A stretch of DNA of 64,000 nucleotides. Origin: Pontibacillus chungwhensis BH030062. GTDB taxonomy: Bacteria; Bacillota; Bacilli; Bacillales; BH030062. The stretch lies in NCBI RefSeq assembly GCF_000770675.1, contig NZ_AVBG01000005.1, positions 62,001-126,000 of the forward strand, given 5' to 3'. The notes beneath the pieces were generated by a model. It ran no database searches. It worked only from the letters and a program-made list of their open reading frames with translations, and was not told the DNA's origin. Position numbers and translations under genes: made by a program. Of the stretch, positions 8,166 to 16,668 are shown in pieces; within the stretch, counting starts at the first letter, position 1; each line of letters starts with the position of its first letter.

Positions 8166-8915
8166 ATGCAAATCAAACTACCAGAACCATTTACGTTTGA
8201 AGCGGGAAATCGTGCGGTATTGTTACTACATGGATTTACAGGCCACTCTGCGGATGTGCGCATGCTTGGTCGTTTTTTAGAAAAGAAAGGGTACACCACT
8301 CATGCACCGATCTACAAAGGTCATGGGCAACCGCCAGAGGAGTTAGTGAAAACGACTCCAGAAGACTGGTGGAAGAGTGCGAAGGAAGGATTCCAACATC
8401 TTAAAGACCTTGGCTACGAGGAGATTGCGATCGCTGGGTTATCTCTTGGTGGTGTGCTTGGTCTTAAATTGACGTACACGAATCAAGTAAAAGGTATTAC
8501 AACGATGTGTACTCCAATGTTCTTTGATAATGAAGAACAGCTGACGAAGAGTTTTAAGCAATTCGTCAAAGAGTTTAAACAGTTAGAGAAGAAATCAGAA
8601 GAAACAATCGAACAAGAAATGAACGAGTTACTAGAAGATTCCACACAAACATTCAATCAACTAGGCAAGTTAATTAAAGAAGTACATGATGAAGTTGATA
8701 CGATTTACGCGCCGACGTTAGTGATTCAGGCTGAGCAAGACGAGGTCATTAACACAGATAGCGCCAATTATATTTATGAACAGGTAGAAGCTGATCATAA
8801 GGATATTAAATGGTATAAAGAGTCTGGACATGCGATTACGCTAGGTCAAGAGCGAGACCAACTTCACGAAGATATTTACAACTTCTTAGAATCACTTGAT
8901 TGGACAGTGGAATAA
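8166..8915 (+). CDS. est: Carboxylesterase, alpha/beta hydrolase (Est30/YvaK type)
   Basis: The 249-residue cytosolic hydrolase cleaves short acyl esters in characterised homologues. The oxyanion region LLLHGFTGH, the nucleophile elbow GLSLGG (Ser93), the acid in EQDEV and the histidine in SGHAIT form the expected triad in the right order. An AGAAGGAG site lies 12 bases before the ATG. It sits between secG and rnr as in B. subtilis; its physiological substrate is unknown. Confidence 0.93.
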   Translation: MQIKLPEPFTFEAGNRAVLLLHGFTGHSADVRMLGRFLEKKGYTTHAPIYKGHGQPPEELVKTTPEDWWKSAKEGFQHLKDLGYEEIAIAGLSLGGVLGLKLTYTNQVKGITTMCTPMFFDNEEQLTKSFKQFVKEFKQLEKKSEETIEQEMNELLEDSTQTFNQLGKLIKEVHDEVDTIYAPTLVIQAEQDEVINTDSANYIYEQVEADHKDIKWYKESGHAITLGQERDQLHEDIYNFLESLDWTVE

Positions 8916-8962
8916 TAGATAACACTAATAAGAATAAGGATTCAAGAAGGACGGTGGATATA

Positions 8963-11314
8963 ATGAGTGACCAGTTAAAGAAACAGGTACTCGAATACTT
9001 CCATGAACATGACTCAAAACCTTTATCCGTACAGGAAATTGAAGAATTAATTGAGCATGGAAGTGCAGAAGATTTTACAACATTAATGAAAGCTTTGAAC
9101 CAATTAGAAGAAGAAGGAGAACTCGTACGAACACGCAAAAATCGTTACGGGCTTCCTGAAAAAATGAATTTGATCCGCGGTAAGATTCAGATGCATGCAA
9201 AAGGGTTTGCCTTTTTAATTCCGGATGAAGATGACAAGGATGATGTATACATTCACCATTCTGACCTTCAATCCGCGATGAATAATGACCGCGTTTTAGT
9301 ACGAGTCGATTCAAGAGGCGAAGAAGGCAAGCGTCCAGAAGGTATTGTCATTCGTATCGTTGAAAGAAGTACACAAGAAATTGTTGGTACTTACGATGAT
9401 AATGGCTACTTCGGGTTCGTTATTGCAGATGACAAGCGTATTCCTAATGATATCTTTGTTCCAAAGGCAGCTAACAATGGAGCGGTCGATGGACATAAAG
9501 TTATTGTACGCTTAACAAAGTACCCAGAAGGTCGAATGAGTGCTGAAGGAGAAGTCGTTCAGATTCTTGGTCATAAAAATGATCCGGGAATTGATATTTT
9601 AGCAATTATTCATAAACACGGTATTCAATCAGACTTTCCTGAAGAAGTCATTGAACAAGCTACAAATACGCCTGATGAAATTGATCCGTCAGAGATTAAG
9701 AATCGTCGTGACCTGCGGGATGAACAAATTGTAACCATTGATGGTGCAGATGCAAAAGACTTAGATGATGCCATTTCTTGTCGTAAGCTTGATAACGGGA
9801 ATTATCATTTAGGAGTTCACATTGCAGATGTAAGTTACTACGTAGAAGAGGGTTCTCCAATTGATAAAGAAGCGCGTGATCGAGGAACAAGTACGTACCT
9901 TGTTGACCGAGTGATTCCGATGATTCCTCATCGATTATCAAATGGAATTTGTTCTTTAAATCCCCAGGTGGATCGTTTAACGCTTTCTTGTGAGATGGAA
10001 ATTGACTCTAATGGTGAAGTTGTAAACCATGAGATCTTCCAAAGTGTGATTAAGACAGATGAGCGAATGACATACGCTGACGTAAAAAGTATTTTAGTCG
10101 ATGATGATGAAGAACTGAAAGAACGCTATGAGCCACTTGTTCCGATGTTTAAAGATATGGAAAACCTAGCATCGATTTTACGAAGTAAACGTATGGAACG
10201 TGGTGCCATTGACTTCGACTTTAAAGAAGCGAAAGTTCTAGTCGACGATGAAGGAAAAGCAGAAGATGTTGTTCTGCGTGAGCGTTCTGTAGCTGAACGA
10301 TTAATTGAAGAGTTTATGCTAGCAGCGAACGAAACCGTTGATGAGCACTTCCACTGGATGGATGTTCCATTCATTCACCGTGTACACGAAGAGCCAGATG
10401 AGTCTAAACTGCAGCACTTCTTCGAGTTTATTACGAACTTTGGTTATAACGTTAAGGGTGTTTCAAATGATGTTCATCCAAAGGCACTTCAAAATCTTCT
10501 TGAATCCGTAAAAGGTACACAAGAAGATATGGTGATCTCAAAACTGATGCTTCGCTCTATGCAGCAAGCTCGTTACGATGAGAACAATCTGGGTCACTTT
10601 GGGTTATCAACACCATTCTATACCCACTTCACCTCGCCTATCCGTCGTTACCCGGACTTAATCGTTCACCGTTTAATTCGTACGTACATTATCGAAGGGA
10701 AGCTGGATCAACAAACACGTAAACACTGGAAAGAAGAGATTCCAGAGATTGCTCGTCACTCTTCTGATCGCGAGCGTCGTTCTGTTGATGCTGAACGTGA
10801 AACGGATGACCTTAAGAAAGCAGAGTTCATGCAGGATAAGATTGGAGAAGAATTTGAAGGTGTCGTAAGTTCTGTAACTGGATTTGGATTGTTTGTTGAA
10901 TTGCCGAATACAGTAGAGGGGCTTGTTCACGTAAGTTATCTAACGGATGACTATTACCACTTCGATGAGCGTTCTTACGCGATGATCGGAGAGCGTACTG
11001 GTAAGGTGTTCCGCATTGGTGATGAAGTGACTGTTAGAGTTGAAAAAGTAGATCTTGATGAACGTGTCGTTGACTTTGAGCTCGTAGGAATGAAACCTCC
11101 TGAGAAGAATCGTTCTACGCGCCCGGATCGCCCTAAGGTGATTCATGCGAAACGAACGGATAAGCCTAATGGCCCTAAAAAGCAAAAGCGCCAAGGCGAA
11201 GGCCGTGGCCAGAGTGATAAGAAGGGATCTAAAGGCAAGAAAGGGAACAAGCCTTTCTACCAAAACAAAGGAGTCCCAAACGGTAAGAAAAAGAGTAAGA
11301 AACGCGGAAAATAA
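8963..11314 (+). CDS. rnr: Ribonuclease R
   Basis: RNase R is a processive 3'-5' exoribonuclease that degrades structured RNA and, with tmRNA-SmpB, non-stop mRNA. The 783 residues show an N-terminal winged helix, two cold-shock domains, the RNB catalytic domain (with [14 protein letters not shown] and its metal-binding aspartates), an S1 domain ([19 protein letters not shown]) and a Lys/Arg-rich tail from about 720. An upstream in-frame ATG at 8900 overlaps the esterase gene. The start at 8963 is preferred because it has GGTGG/AAGAAGG sites and gives the normal N-terminus. Confidence 0.96.
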   Translation: MSDQLKKQVLEYFHEHDSKPLSVQEIEELIEHGSAEDFTTLMKALNQLEEEGELVRTRKNRYGLPEKMNLIRGKIQMHAKGFAFLIPDEDDKDDVYIHHSDLQSAMNNDRVLVRVDSRGEEGKRPEGIVIRIVERSTQEIVGTYDDNGYFGFVIADDKRIPNDIFVPKAANNGAVDGHKVIVRLTKYPEGRMSAEGEVVQILGHKNDPGIDILAIIHKHGIQSDFPEEVIEQATNTPDEIDPSEIKNRRDLRDEQIVTIDGADAKDLDDAISCRKLDNGNYHLGVHIADVSYYVEEGSPIDKEARDRGTSTYLVDRVIPMIPHRLSNGICSLNPQVDRLTLSCEMEIDSNGEVVNHEIFQSVIKTDERMTYADVKSILVDDDEELKERYEPLVPMFKDMENLASILRSKRMERGAIDFDFKEAKVLVDDEGKAEDVVLRERSVAERLIEEFMLAANETVDEHFHWMDVPFIHRVHEEPDESKLQHFFEFITNFGYNVKGVSNDVHPKALQNLLESVKGTQEDMVISKLMLRSMQQARYDENNLGHFGLSTPFYTHFTSPIRRYPDLIVHRLIRTYIIEGKLDQQTRKHWKEEIPEIARHSSDRERRSVDAERETDDLKKAEFMQDKIGEEFEGVVSSVTGFGLFVELPNTVEGLVHVSYLTDDYYHFDERSYAMIGERTGKVFRIGDEVTVRVEKVDLDERVVDFELVGMKPPEKNRSTRPDRPKVIHAKRTDKPNGPKKQKRQGEGRGQSDKKGSKGKKGNKPFYQNKGVPNGKKKSKKRGK

Positions 11315-11316
11315 AT

Positions 11317-11353
11317 AAAAACAGGTAACTGCGAAGTCGCAGTTACCTGTTTT
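11317..11353. terminator. Bidirectional terminator between rnr and the acetyltransferase
   Basis: The stem AAAACAGGTAACTGC/GCAGTTACCTGTTTT has A and T flanks on both sides and lies between convergent genes. It would stop rnr transcripts before smpB. Confidence 0.8.
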
Positions 11354-11356
11354 ACG

Positions 11357-12214
11357 TTAGGATAACTTGAATCCATATAAGAGCCATGGATCTTGTGTTT
11401 CAAATGCATCAGATGAAAACGTATGAGCCGCTTCAGACGAAACGTCAATCCAAACCCCGTATACATCCTCGTGCTTAGACCATTCATGTTGAATGGTTTC
11501 GAATAGACCCGGTTGCTCAAAATGGTCATTCCAGAAGTACTTAGAGTTGAGGTAAAGGTTCCCCTTTTGATCCACCTTACAGAATAAGAAACGGGTTCGA
11601 TCTGAATTGACGTAAAACGTTCCATCTTTCAGGTACTCATCTGTAAATAAAGATTCATCAAACGGAAGAGGATAGTAGGCTTCATAAGGGAAAGCACCAA
11701 GAGCATTTTCCCTTAGCGATCGAAGGAAGTTCCGTTTTTCTTCTATTGTATTCACCGTATCCCATACCTTACCTGGCGTGCTCTTCACAAAATGTGGGTC
11801 TTTTAGAATGTAGGGATGCAGGGTAGTTACATGTGGTAAGTCTAATTTCGTCAAGGCTTTACGAGCTGAGTAGTTGTGAAGTTGTGTGTTTGCGCTGACG
11901 AATTCAATGGAAGGAATCGTTCTCAGCTCCTCTATTATAGCGCGAAGGATTTCGGTGCCGAATCCTTTACCTCTATACCGGATATCCGTTCGCAGGCGTC
12001 CGAGCATGGCGAATTTACTAGAGAATAATGTAAAGCCTGAAACAGCAATCATTTGATCTTTATCAAAAAGTCCATACATGACATTGTTCTCTCGTTCGAG
12101 AAGGTTGTGAAAGATGCGGACAACATAGTCATCTTCTAAACCGGTCTGCATGTTTCTTAAAGCGTCATAGTCATTTTCTGTTAGCTTCCGAAGCGTTACG
12201 AGTTCTGTTTCCAT
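11357..12214 (-). CDS. GNAT-family N-acetyltransferase
   Basis: The N-terminal half (about 5-150) is a GNAT domain with the acetyl-CoA loop RTDIRYRGKGFGTEIL. The C-terminal half (about 165-285) carries no motif that I recognise. The 285-residue protein is cytosolic and its acceptor is unknown. It is oriented against its neighbours and separates rnr from smpB, which are contiguous in B. subtilis, so it looks like a local insertion. Confidence 0.75.
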   Translation of the reverse strand: METELVTLRKLTENDYDALRNMQTGLEDDYVVRIFHNLLERENNVMYGLFDKDQMIAVSGFTLFSSKFAMLGRLRTDIRYRGKGFGTEILRAIIEELRTIPSIEFVSANTQLHNYSARKALTKLDLPHVTTLHPYILKDPHFVKSTPGKVWDTVNTIEEKRNFLRSLRENALGAFPYEAYYPLPFDESLFTDEYLKDGTFYVNSDRTRFLFCKVDQKGNLYLNSKYFWNDHFEQPGLFETIQHEWSKHEDVYGVWIDVSSEAAHTFSSDAFETQDPWLLYGFKLS

Positions 12215-12308
12215 GAGTCACCCACTTCCGATGTTCAATTTTCCAATTGTAATATTCTCACAAGGACATATTCTTTGTCTATTAGAAAGCCTGATGCGCC
12301 CTTTATAA

Positions 12309-12337
12309 TTGGAATTCTGGTCTTTTTTTGATACAAT
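12309..12337 (+). promoter_or_regulatory. Candidate promoter of smpB
   Basis: TTGGAA and TACAAT are 17 bp apart, 33 bp upstream of smpB. The promoter fits with smpB being cut off from rnr transcription by the inserted gene. Confidence 0.55.
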
Positions 12338-12370
12338 ATTGTTTACGCAAGTTGAGGAGGATATACGCTT

Positions 12371-12835
12371 ATGCCTAAAGGTAAAGGAAATGCAATCGCA
12401 CAAAATAGAAAAGCCAGTCATGATTTCTTTATAGAAGATACATTTGAAGCGGGCATTGTTCTGAAAGGAACGGAGATTAAGTCAATCCGTGCCGGCAGAG
12501 TGAATATGAAAGACAGCTTCGCACGTGTGAGTAAAGGAGAAGTGTTCCTTCATAATATGCATATCTCTCCTTATGAACAGGGAAACCAGTTCAACCATGA
12601 ACCAACGAGAATGCGGAAGTTACTTCTTCATCGTAAAGAAATCAACCGTTTAATTGGTGAAACACAGCAGCAAGGTTACTCGCTTGTACCTTTAAAGATG
12701 TACATTAAAAATGGTGTAGCCAAGGTTTTAATTGGTCTAGGTAAGGGTAAAAAGAAATATGATAAGCGTGAAGACTTGAAACGCAAGCAAGCAAAGCGTG
12801 ACATTGATCGTGCTATCAAAAACAGTGGTTATTAA
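12371..12835 (+). CDS. smpB: SsrA-binding protein SmpB
   Basis: SmpB binds the tRNA-like part of tmRNA and brings it to stalled ribosomes. The 154-residue protein has the family motifs [18 protein letters not shown] and [13 protein letters not shown] and the basic C-terminal tail [22 protein letters not shown] ribosome site precedes the ATG. Its partner tmRNA gene begins 135 bp downstream. Confidence 0.98.
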   Translation: MPKGKGNAIAQNRKASHDFFIEDTFEAGIVLKGTEIKSIRAGRVNMKDSFARVSKGEVFLHNMHISPYEQGNQFNHEPTRMRKLLLHRKEINRLIGETQQQGYSLVPLKMYIKNGVAKVLIGLGKGKKKYDKREDLKRKQAKRDIDRAIKNSGY

Positions 12836-12862
12836 CTTACAAAAGATACCAGTTCGTATCCA

Positions 12863-12890
12863 TTGCTAAAACCTCATTTTATGTTATACT
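12863..12890 (+). promoter_or_regulatory. Candidate promoter of ssrA
   Basis: TTGCTA and TATACT are 16 bp apart, 80 bp upstream of the mature tmRNA 5' end, leaving room for a processed leader. Confidence 0.5.
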
Positions 12891-12970
12891 AAGTATTGTC
12901 GTTGAAACGATACGGCATATAAATGATGAAGCCTTTTGAGCTCATCTTCCGTTAAAGGAACCATTTACAT

Positions 12971-13329
12971 GGGGACGTTACGGATTCGACAGGGATAGGT
13001 CGTGCTCTAGTAGCGGGCCGATTGGCGACTCGTAAAGCGCCATGCCAATAATAACTGGCAAAGAAAACAATTTCTCTCTAGCAGCTGCATAAGCTGATCT
13101 AGAGGATCCTTCCTGCCATCGCCCATGTGGTAGATTGAAGGGTCTCAAACTTAAGTGGGCTACGCGTTCATTCGCCACCTTAGGATGAACGAAGAGACCA
13201 ATAAGGTTAGCTGCAAGGAAGCCTGTCAGTAGGTCGAATTGTATGCGAAATATAATATGCTGACTACGCTCGTAGAAGCTATTGTAACGATATCTCTGGA
13301 CGTGGGTTCGACTCCCACCGTCTCCACCA
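12971..13329 (+). ncRNA. ssrA: Transfer-messenger RNA
   Basis: The 5' end GGGGACGTTACGGATTCGAC and the 3' end GGTTCGACTCCCACCGTCTCC plus ACCA form the tRNA-Ala-like acceptor and T arm. The resume codon is GGC at 13057, after the usual AATAATAACT. The reading frame encodes GKENNFSLAAA and stops at 13090-13092, giving a 12-residue tag once the tmRNA-borne alanine is counted. The gene lies directly after smpB, and CCA is encoded. Confidence 0.97.
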
Positions 13330-13351
13330 ATACATAATTGGTGGTTTTTTT
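13324..13351 (+). terminator. Terminator of ssrA
   Basis: The stem CCACCAAT/ATTGGTGG with a 5-nt loop and seven Ts begins inside the encoded 3' end of tmRNA. Confidence 0.85.
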
Positions 13352-13429
13352 ATGTCTTAAAGCTTTTTTTTCTAATTTTCTGCGGGATAGCATTGATGAG
13401 CTTCCAGACGTATAGATTGAATTTAATGT

Positions 13430-13470
13430 AAAAGCACAAGCTGCCCTTTTAGTGAGCTTGTGCTTTTTTA
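13430..13470 (+). terminator. Intergenic terminator after tmRNA
   Basis: AAAAGCACAAGCT pairs with AGCTTGTGCTTTT and is followed by Ts. No gene lies between it and ssrA, so it may be a second stop for read-through. The rest of the gap up to 13615 shows nothing else. Confidence 0.65.
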
Positions 13471-13615
13471 TAAGTAATTATAAGACAATAAACGAAATAC
13501 TCAACTTTTCACGTACATTCCATTGAGTCATTTATTAAAAAGCAGGTTAAATGAATCCATGTTAAACTTACTAATGTGTATGTTGATTAAAAGAGAGAAA
13601 ATTGGAGTGAAGATT

Positions 13616-13909
13616 ATGTTTAGCTCCCCAATTAATCAGTTTAGGTTAATGGGCTTTTTAGAAGGTTTATCCCTTCTTGTTTTGTTATTTATCGCTATGC
13701 CGCTTAAGTACGTGGTAGGCTATCCGGAGGCAGTAACCTATGTGGGTTCCCTTCACGGTGCGCTTTTTGTTATGTATTTGGCTACGATTGTCTATGTGAC
13801 GTTTAAAATTAGATGGTCATTTATATGGGTAAGTTCAGCTATTGCTGTTGCGTTTATTCCATTCGGCAATTTGGTGTTTGATACTAAAGTACGCAAGCAT
13901 CATATCTAA
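13616..13909 (+). CDS. DUF3817 membrane protein
   Basis: The 97-residue product has three hydrophobic segments (about 8-28, 40-60 and 68-88) and the DUF3817 pattern FRLMGFLEGLSLLVLL with MPLKY and GSLHGALFV. Function of the family is unknown. The ATG at 13616 has GGAG nine bases upstream and gives the usual family length; longer in-frame starts lack a ribosome site. Confidence 0.8.
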   Translation: MFSSPINQFRLMGFLEGLSLLVLLFIAMPLKYVVGYPEAVTYVGSLHGALFVMYLATIVYVTFKIRWSFIWVSSAIAVAFIPFGNLVFDTKVRKHHI

Positions 13910-13931
13910 GATAGTTAAAGGGGGATGCTAC

Positions 13932-14495
13932 ATGACTGAGGCCAGTGGATTATCTTTAGAACAAAAAGAAGAACTGCTCGAGGTGTTGAAAGAACGTTTC
14001 GAGAACAATATGAGCCGCCACGAAGGGCTGAAATGGACTGAAGTGCAAACTAGACTTGAGACTTATGAGGACAAGGTATGGTCCCTCTATGAGATGGAGA
14101 GAACGGGCGGTGAGCCGGATGTTGTTGACTACGACAAAGAGCGAGGGGTATATGTTTTCTTTGATTGTTCAGCTGAAAGTCCTAAAGGTCGCAGAAGTGT
14201 GTGTTATGACCGTGAAGCACTAGAATCGAGGAAGAAACATAAGCCTGAAACAAGCGCAGTCGATCTGGCAACCTCTATGGGAATAGAAATATTGAATGAA
14301 GATCAATATCGGACATTGCAGAAACTTGGTGATTTTGATAAGAAAACATCAAGCTGGGTGCAAACGCCTGAAGATATAAGAGACCGGGGTGGTGCGCTAT
14401 TTTGTGATTTTCGGTATGGACATGTTTTTGTTTATCATAACGGAGCAGAGTCTTATTATGCTGCGAGGGGCTTTCGTGGAGTAATAAGGGTCTGA
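13932..14495 (+). CDS. DUF4256 family protein
   Basis: The 187-residue cytosolic protein matches the conserved DUF4256 family, with MERTGGEPDVV, FDCSAESPKGRRSVCYD and FVYHNGAESYYAARGFRG. Its biochemical role is unknown. The ATG at 13932 follows AGGGGGATG at good spacing. It starts 22 bp after the DUF3817 gene and may share its transcript. Confidence 0.85.
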   Translation: MTEASGLSLEQKEELLEVLKERFENNMSRHEGLKWTEVQTRLETYEDKVWSLYEMERTGGEPDVVDYDKERGVYVFFDCSAESPKGRRSVCYDREALESRKKHKPETSAVDLATSMGIEILNEDQYRTLQKLGDFDKKTSSWVQTPEDIRDRGGALFCDFRYGHVFVYHNGAESYYAARGFRGVIRV

Positions 14496-14506
14496 ATTAG
14501 ATTATA

Positions 14507-14540
14507 TAAAAACCCTCTCCTGTGATTGGAGAGGGTTTTT
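14507..14540. terminator. Bidirectional terminator between convergent genes
   Basis: The stem AAAAACCCTCTCC/GGAGAGGGTTTTT lies between the DUF4256 gene and the monooxygenase gene and has A/T flanks suitable for both directions. Confidence 0.85.
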
Positions 14541-14545
14541 ACGAT

Positions 14546-16171
14546 CTAACTAAAGAATCGCTTCATCTTAGCCAATGTATTCTCAGAATTTGTAGTGGTT
14601 TCATGGAAAGCAACATGACCGTCTGGCCGTATGAGCAGAGTATGACCATTCCTCATACCAACATGCTTTTGCAAATCATGATGGACATCATAAATAATCG
14701 GCAGCTCATGGTCAGGGTCTGAGGAAACTGTTCCTCCTCTGGCTACAAGGTACACGGTTATAAGACCAGAGTATTTTTCTTTAACCTTTGTAGCAAAATC
14801 ATACGCGTAATCAATGACTGCCTCATCCTGAGCATCGTCAATGTAGATCAGGCATAGATGACCGTGCCTTCGAATGAAAGGATACAACCGTTCATCAGTT
14901 GTTCCGTCAAAGAAGAGTAGATAATCCGGCACTCGGTCGCCAGCTTGAAGTGCCTTTTTAGGAAGGGAAGGGTCCCGTAACGAACGGTTTTGCTCCGTTT
15001 TGTCATAATCGTTGTAAACATGAGACATATGATTGGCTACTCTTTGTTGGACCCAGTTTTGGGTTAATGCCCATTTCCCGGCCCAGTTTCGAATTTTTCC
15101 AACTGTTCCATCTAATAAAACAATTCTAAGCATTGCTGAGGTTTCCCGGAGGACATCTTTTCCTATAGGATACCGCTCGTGATGGTAACTGTTTAGGAAT
15201 GAGTCAGTGGCATGCCCTTTTAGGACGGCATCAATTTTCCAAGCCAGATTTACTGCATCCTGAAGACCCAGGTTCATCCCTTGCCCTCCAATTGGATTGT
15301 GAATATGAGCGGCGTCGCCTACGAAAAAGATACGGTCTTTACGGTAGGTATCAACTTGTCTGTGTGCGGTTCCAAAGTAAGTGAGCCATTTTGGGTTTTC
15401 GACTTGAAGCGGTTCAGGCAAAATGGTATCCAAGCTTTCTTGGAGGTCCTCTAAGGCCAGGTCATCTTGTCTCGGCTGTCCTTGTTTAGAACGGTCCAAG
15501 CCTACAACGCGATAACTTCCGTCTTTATAAGGGAAGAAAGCGGCCGCTCCGCGATCGTTTAGAAATACATTGATATAAATGTCATTAAATTCGGGAACAT
15601 CTACATCCCCAAGGAAAAATGTAAACCCATCGTCTTTTCCTTCAAACTCCACATTCAAAGATTCTCGAACTTTACTGTGTGACCCATCGCAGGCTAAGAG
15701 GTATTTTGCACTGTATTCGTGAATTTCCCCATTATTATCCGCTTTAACATGAACGCCTTCTGAGGTTTGAGAAACTTCGATGACGTTATGCTCTCTGTTT
15801 ATGGACTTCCCGGATTGAATCAATTGCTCTTCTAAAATTTCTTCTGTTTCACTTTGTGGAATAATTAGAATGTAAGGGTAGCGACTCTGTATATGATACA
15901 ACTCCTCAGTGGACGGAGTAGTGTCTCCAAGGTGCAGCTTCGTGCCAGGTCCTGGGTACCCCCGTTCTAAGAAGGGTTTATGAACATTTAGTAGCTCAAA
16001 CATTTCAAGTGTACGTGCTTGGATGCCTAGGGCTTTCGACAGCGTAGAGGGTTCAGATCTTTTTTCTAAGCAGATCCAGTCCACGCCTTGATTTTCTAGC
16101 GCATTAGCAGCCATTAGCCCAGCTGGTCCAGCACCGATGATAAGGACGTCTGTATGAGTAACGGAAGTCAT
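14546..16171 (-). CDS. FAD-dependent aromatic-type monooxygenase
   Basis: The 541-residue flavoprotein belongs to the PheA/TfdB class that hydroxylates aromatic or polyketide substrates with NAD(P)H and oxygen. It shows the FAD dinucleotide motif VLIIGAGPAGLMAAN near residue 9, the CDGSHSKVRESL motif, and the second FAD motif FVGDAAHIHNPIGGQGMN. A thioredoxin-like C-terminal domain (about 410-541) is typical of this class. No aromatic-pathway neighbours are present, so the substrate is not predictable. Confidence 0.88.
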   Translation of the reverse strand: MTSVTHTDVLIIGAGPAGLMAANALENQGVDWICLEKRSEPSTLSKALGIQARTLEMFELLNVHKPFLERGYPGPGTKLHLGDTTPSTEELYHIQSRYPYILIIPQSETEEILEEQLIQSGKSINREHNVIEVSQTSEGVHVKADNNGEIHEYSAKYLLACDGSHSKVRESLNVEFEGKDDGFTFFLGDVDVPEFNDIYINVFLNDRGAAAFFPYKDGSYRVVGLDRSKQGQPRQDDLALEDLQESLDTILPEPLQVENPKWLTYFGTAHRQVDTYRKDRIFFVGDAAHIHNPIGGQGMNLGLQDAVNLAWKIDAVLKGHATDSFLNSYHHERYPIGKDVLRETSAMLRIVLLDGTVGKIRNWAGKWALTQNWVQQRVANHMSHVYNDYDKTEQNRSLRDPSLPKKALQAGDRVPDYLLFFDGTTDERLYPFIRRHGHLCLIYIDDAQDEAVIDYAYDFATKVKEKYSGLITVYLVARGGTVSSDPDHELPIIYDVHHDLQKHVGMRNGHTLLIRPDGHVAFHETTTNSENTLAKMKRFFS

Positions 16172-16327
16172 GCAACAAGCTCCTTTCTTAAAATGGCGAT
16201 TTGAGTCTTATATTGTATAGTCTACCCGTTTGTGCACTATAAAGTTACTTATGATGGGCTCTTGTTGAAAAGTGTAGTGATTATGGTGATTAAACATTCG
16301 AAATGGTTTAGTTTGCGATAGATCGAG

Positions 16328-16509
16328 AGACGTTTCCTTTAGCTTTGGTGAGGTGGAAGGTGGTCTGGGAAACAGCTCCCTTTCCGCGGGCGAGCTGTCG
16401 AGCCTCCTCGGGCAAAAAAGCGTGCCCTCCGGGGTCTCGTCTAACTCTTCTTCCCGCAGGAAAGCGAGTTGTCCCCTAGAATGCCCAAGCCCCACATTGT
16501 AATGGCCCC
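16328..16509. repeat. Palindromic intergenic repeat, copy R2
   Basis: This divergent copy carries CCTTTCCGCGGG on the left and CCGCAGGAAAGCGAG on the right, so both halves are of the 'TTTCC' type rather than one TTTCC and one GAGTCTCGCAG half. The outer stems no longer pair well. It accounts for most of the gap between the monooxygenase and MMPL genes; the remainder shows no other feature. Confidence 0.75.
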
Positions 16510-16668
16510 ATTCACACTAAAGTGTCTCATTTTTGTCCATTAAGGACTTAGGAGGTAGTGCGAGTGAATGTATAATGAATAACCCTTTAAAATTCTCAAT
16601 CACCTACAAACAGTATACAATAGGGGAAGAAGTACTACTTTACATACGAGTATAAAGGAGCAGGTGTT

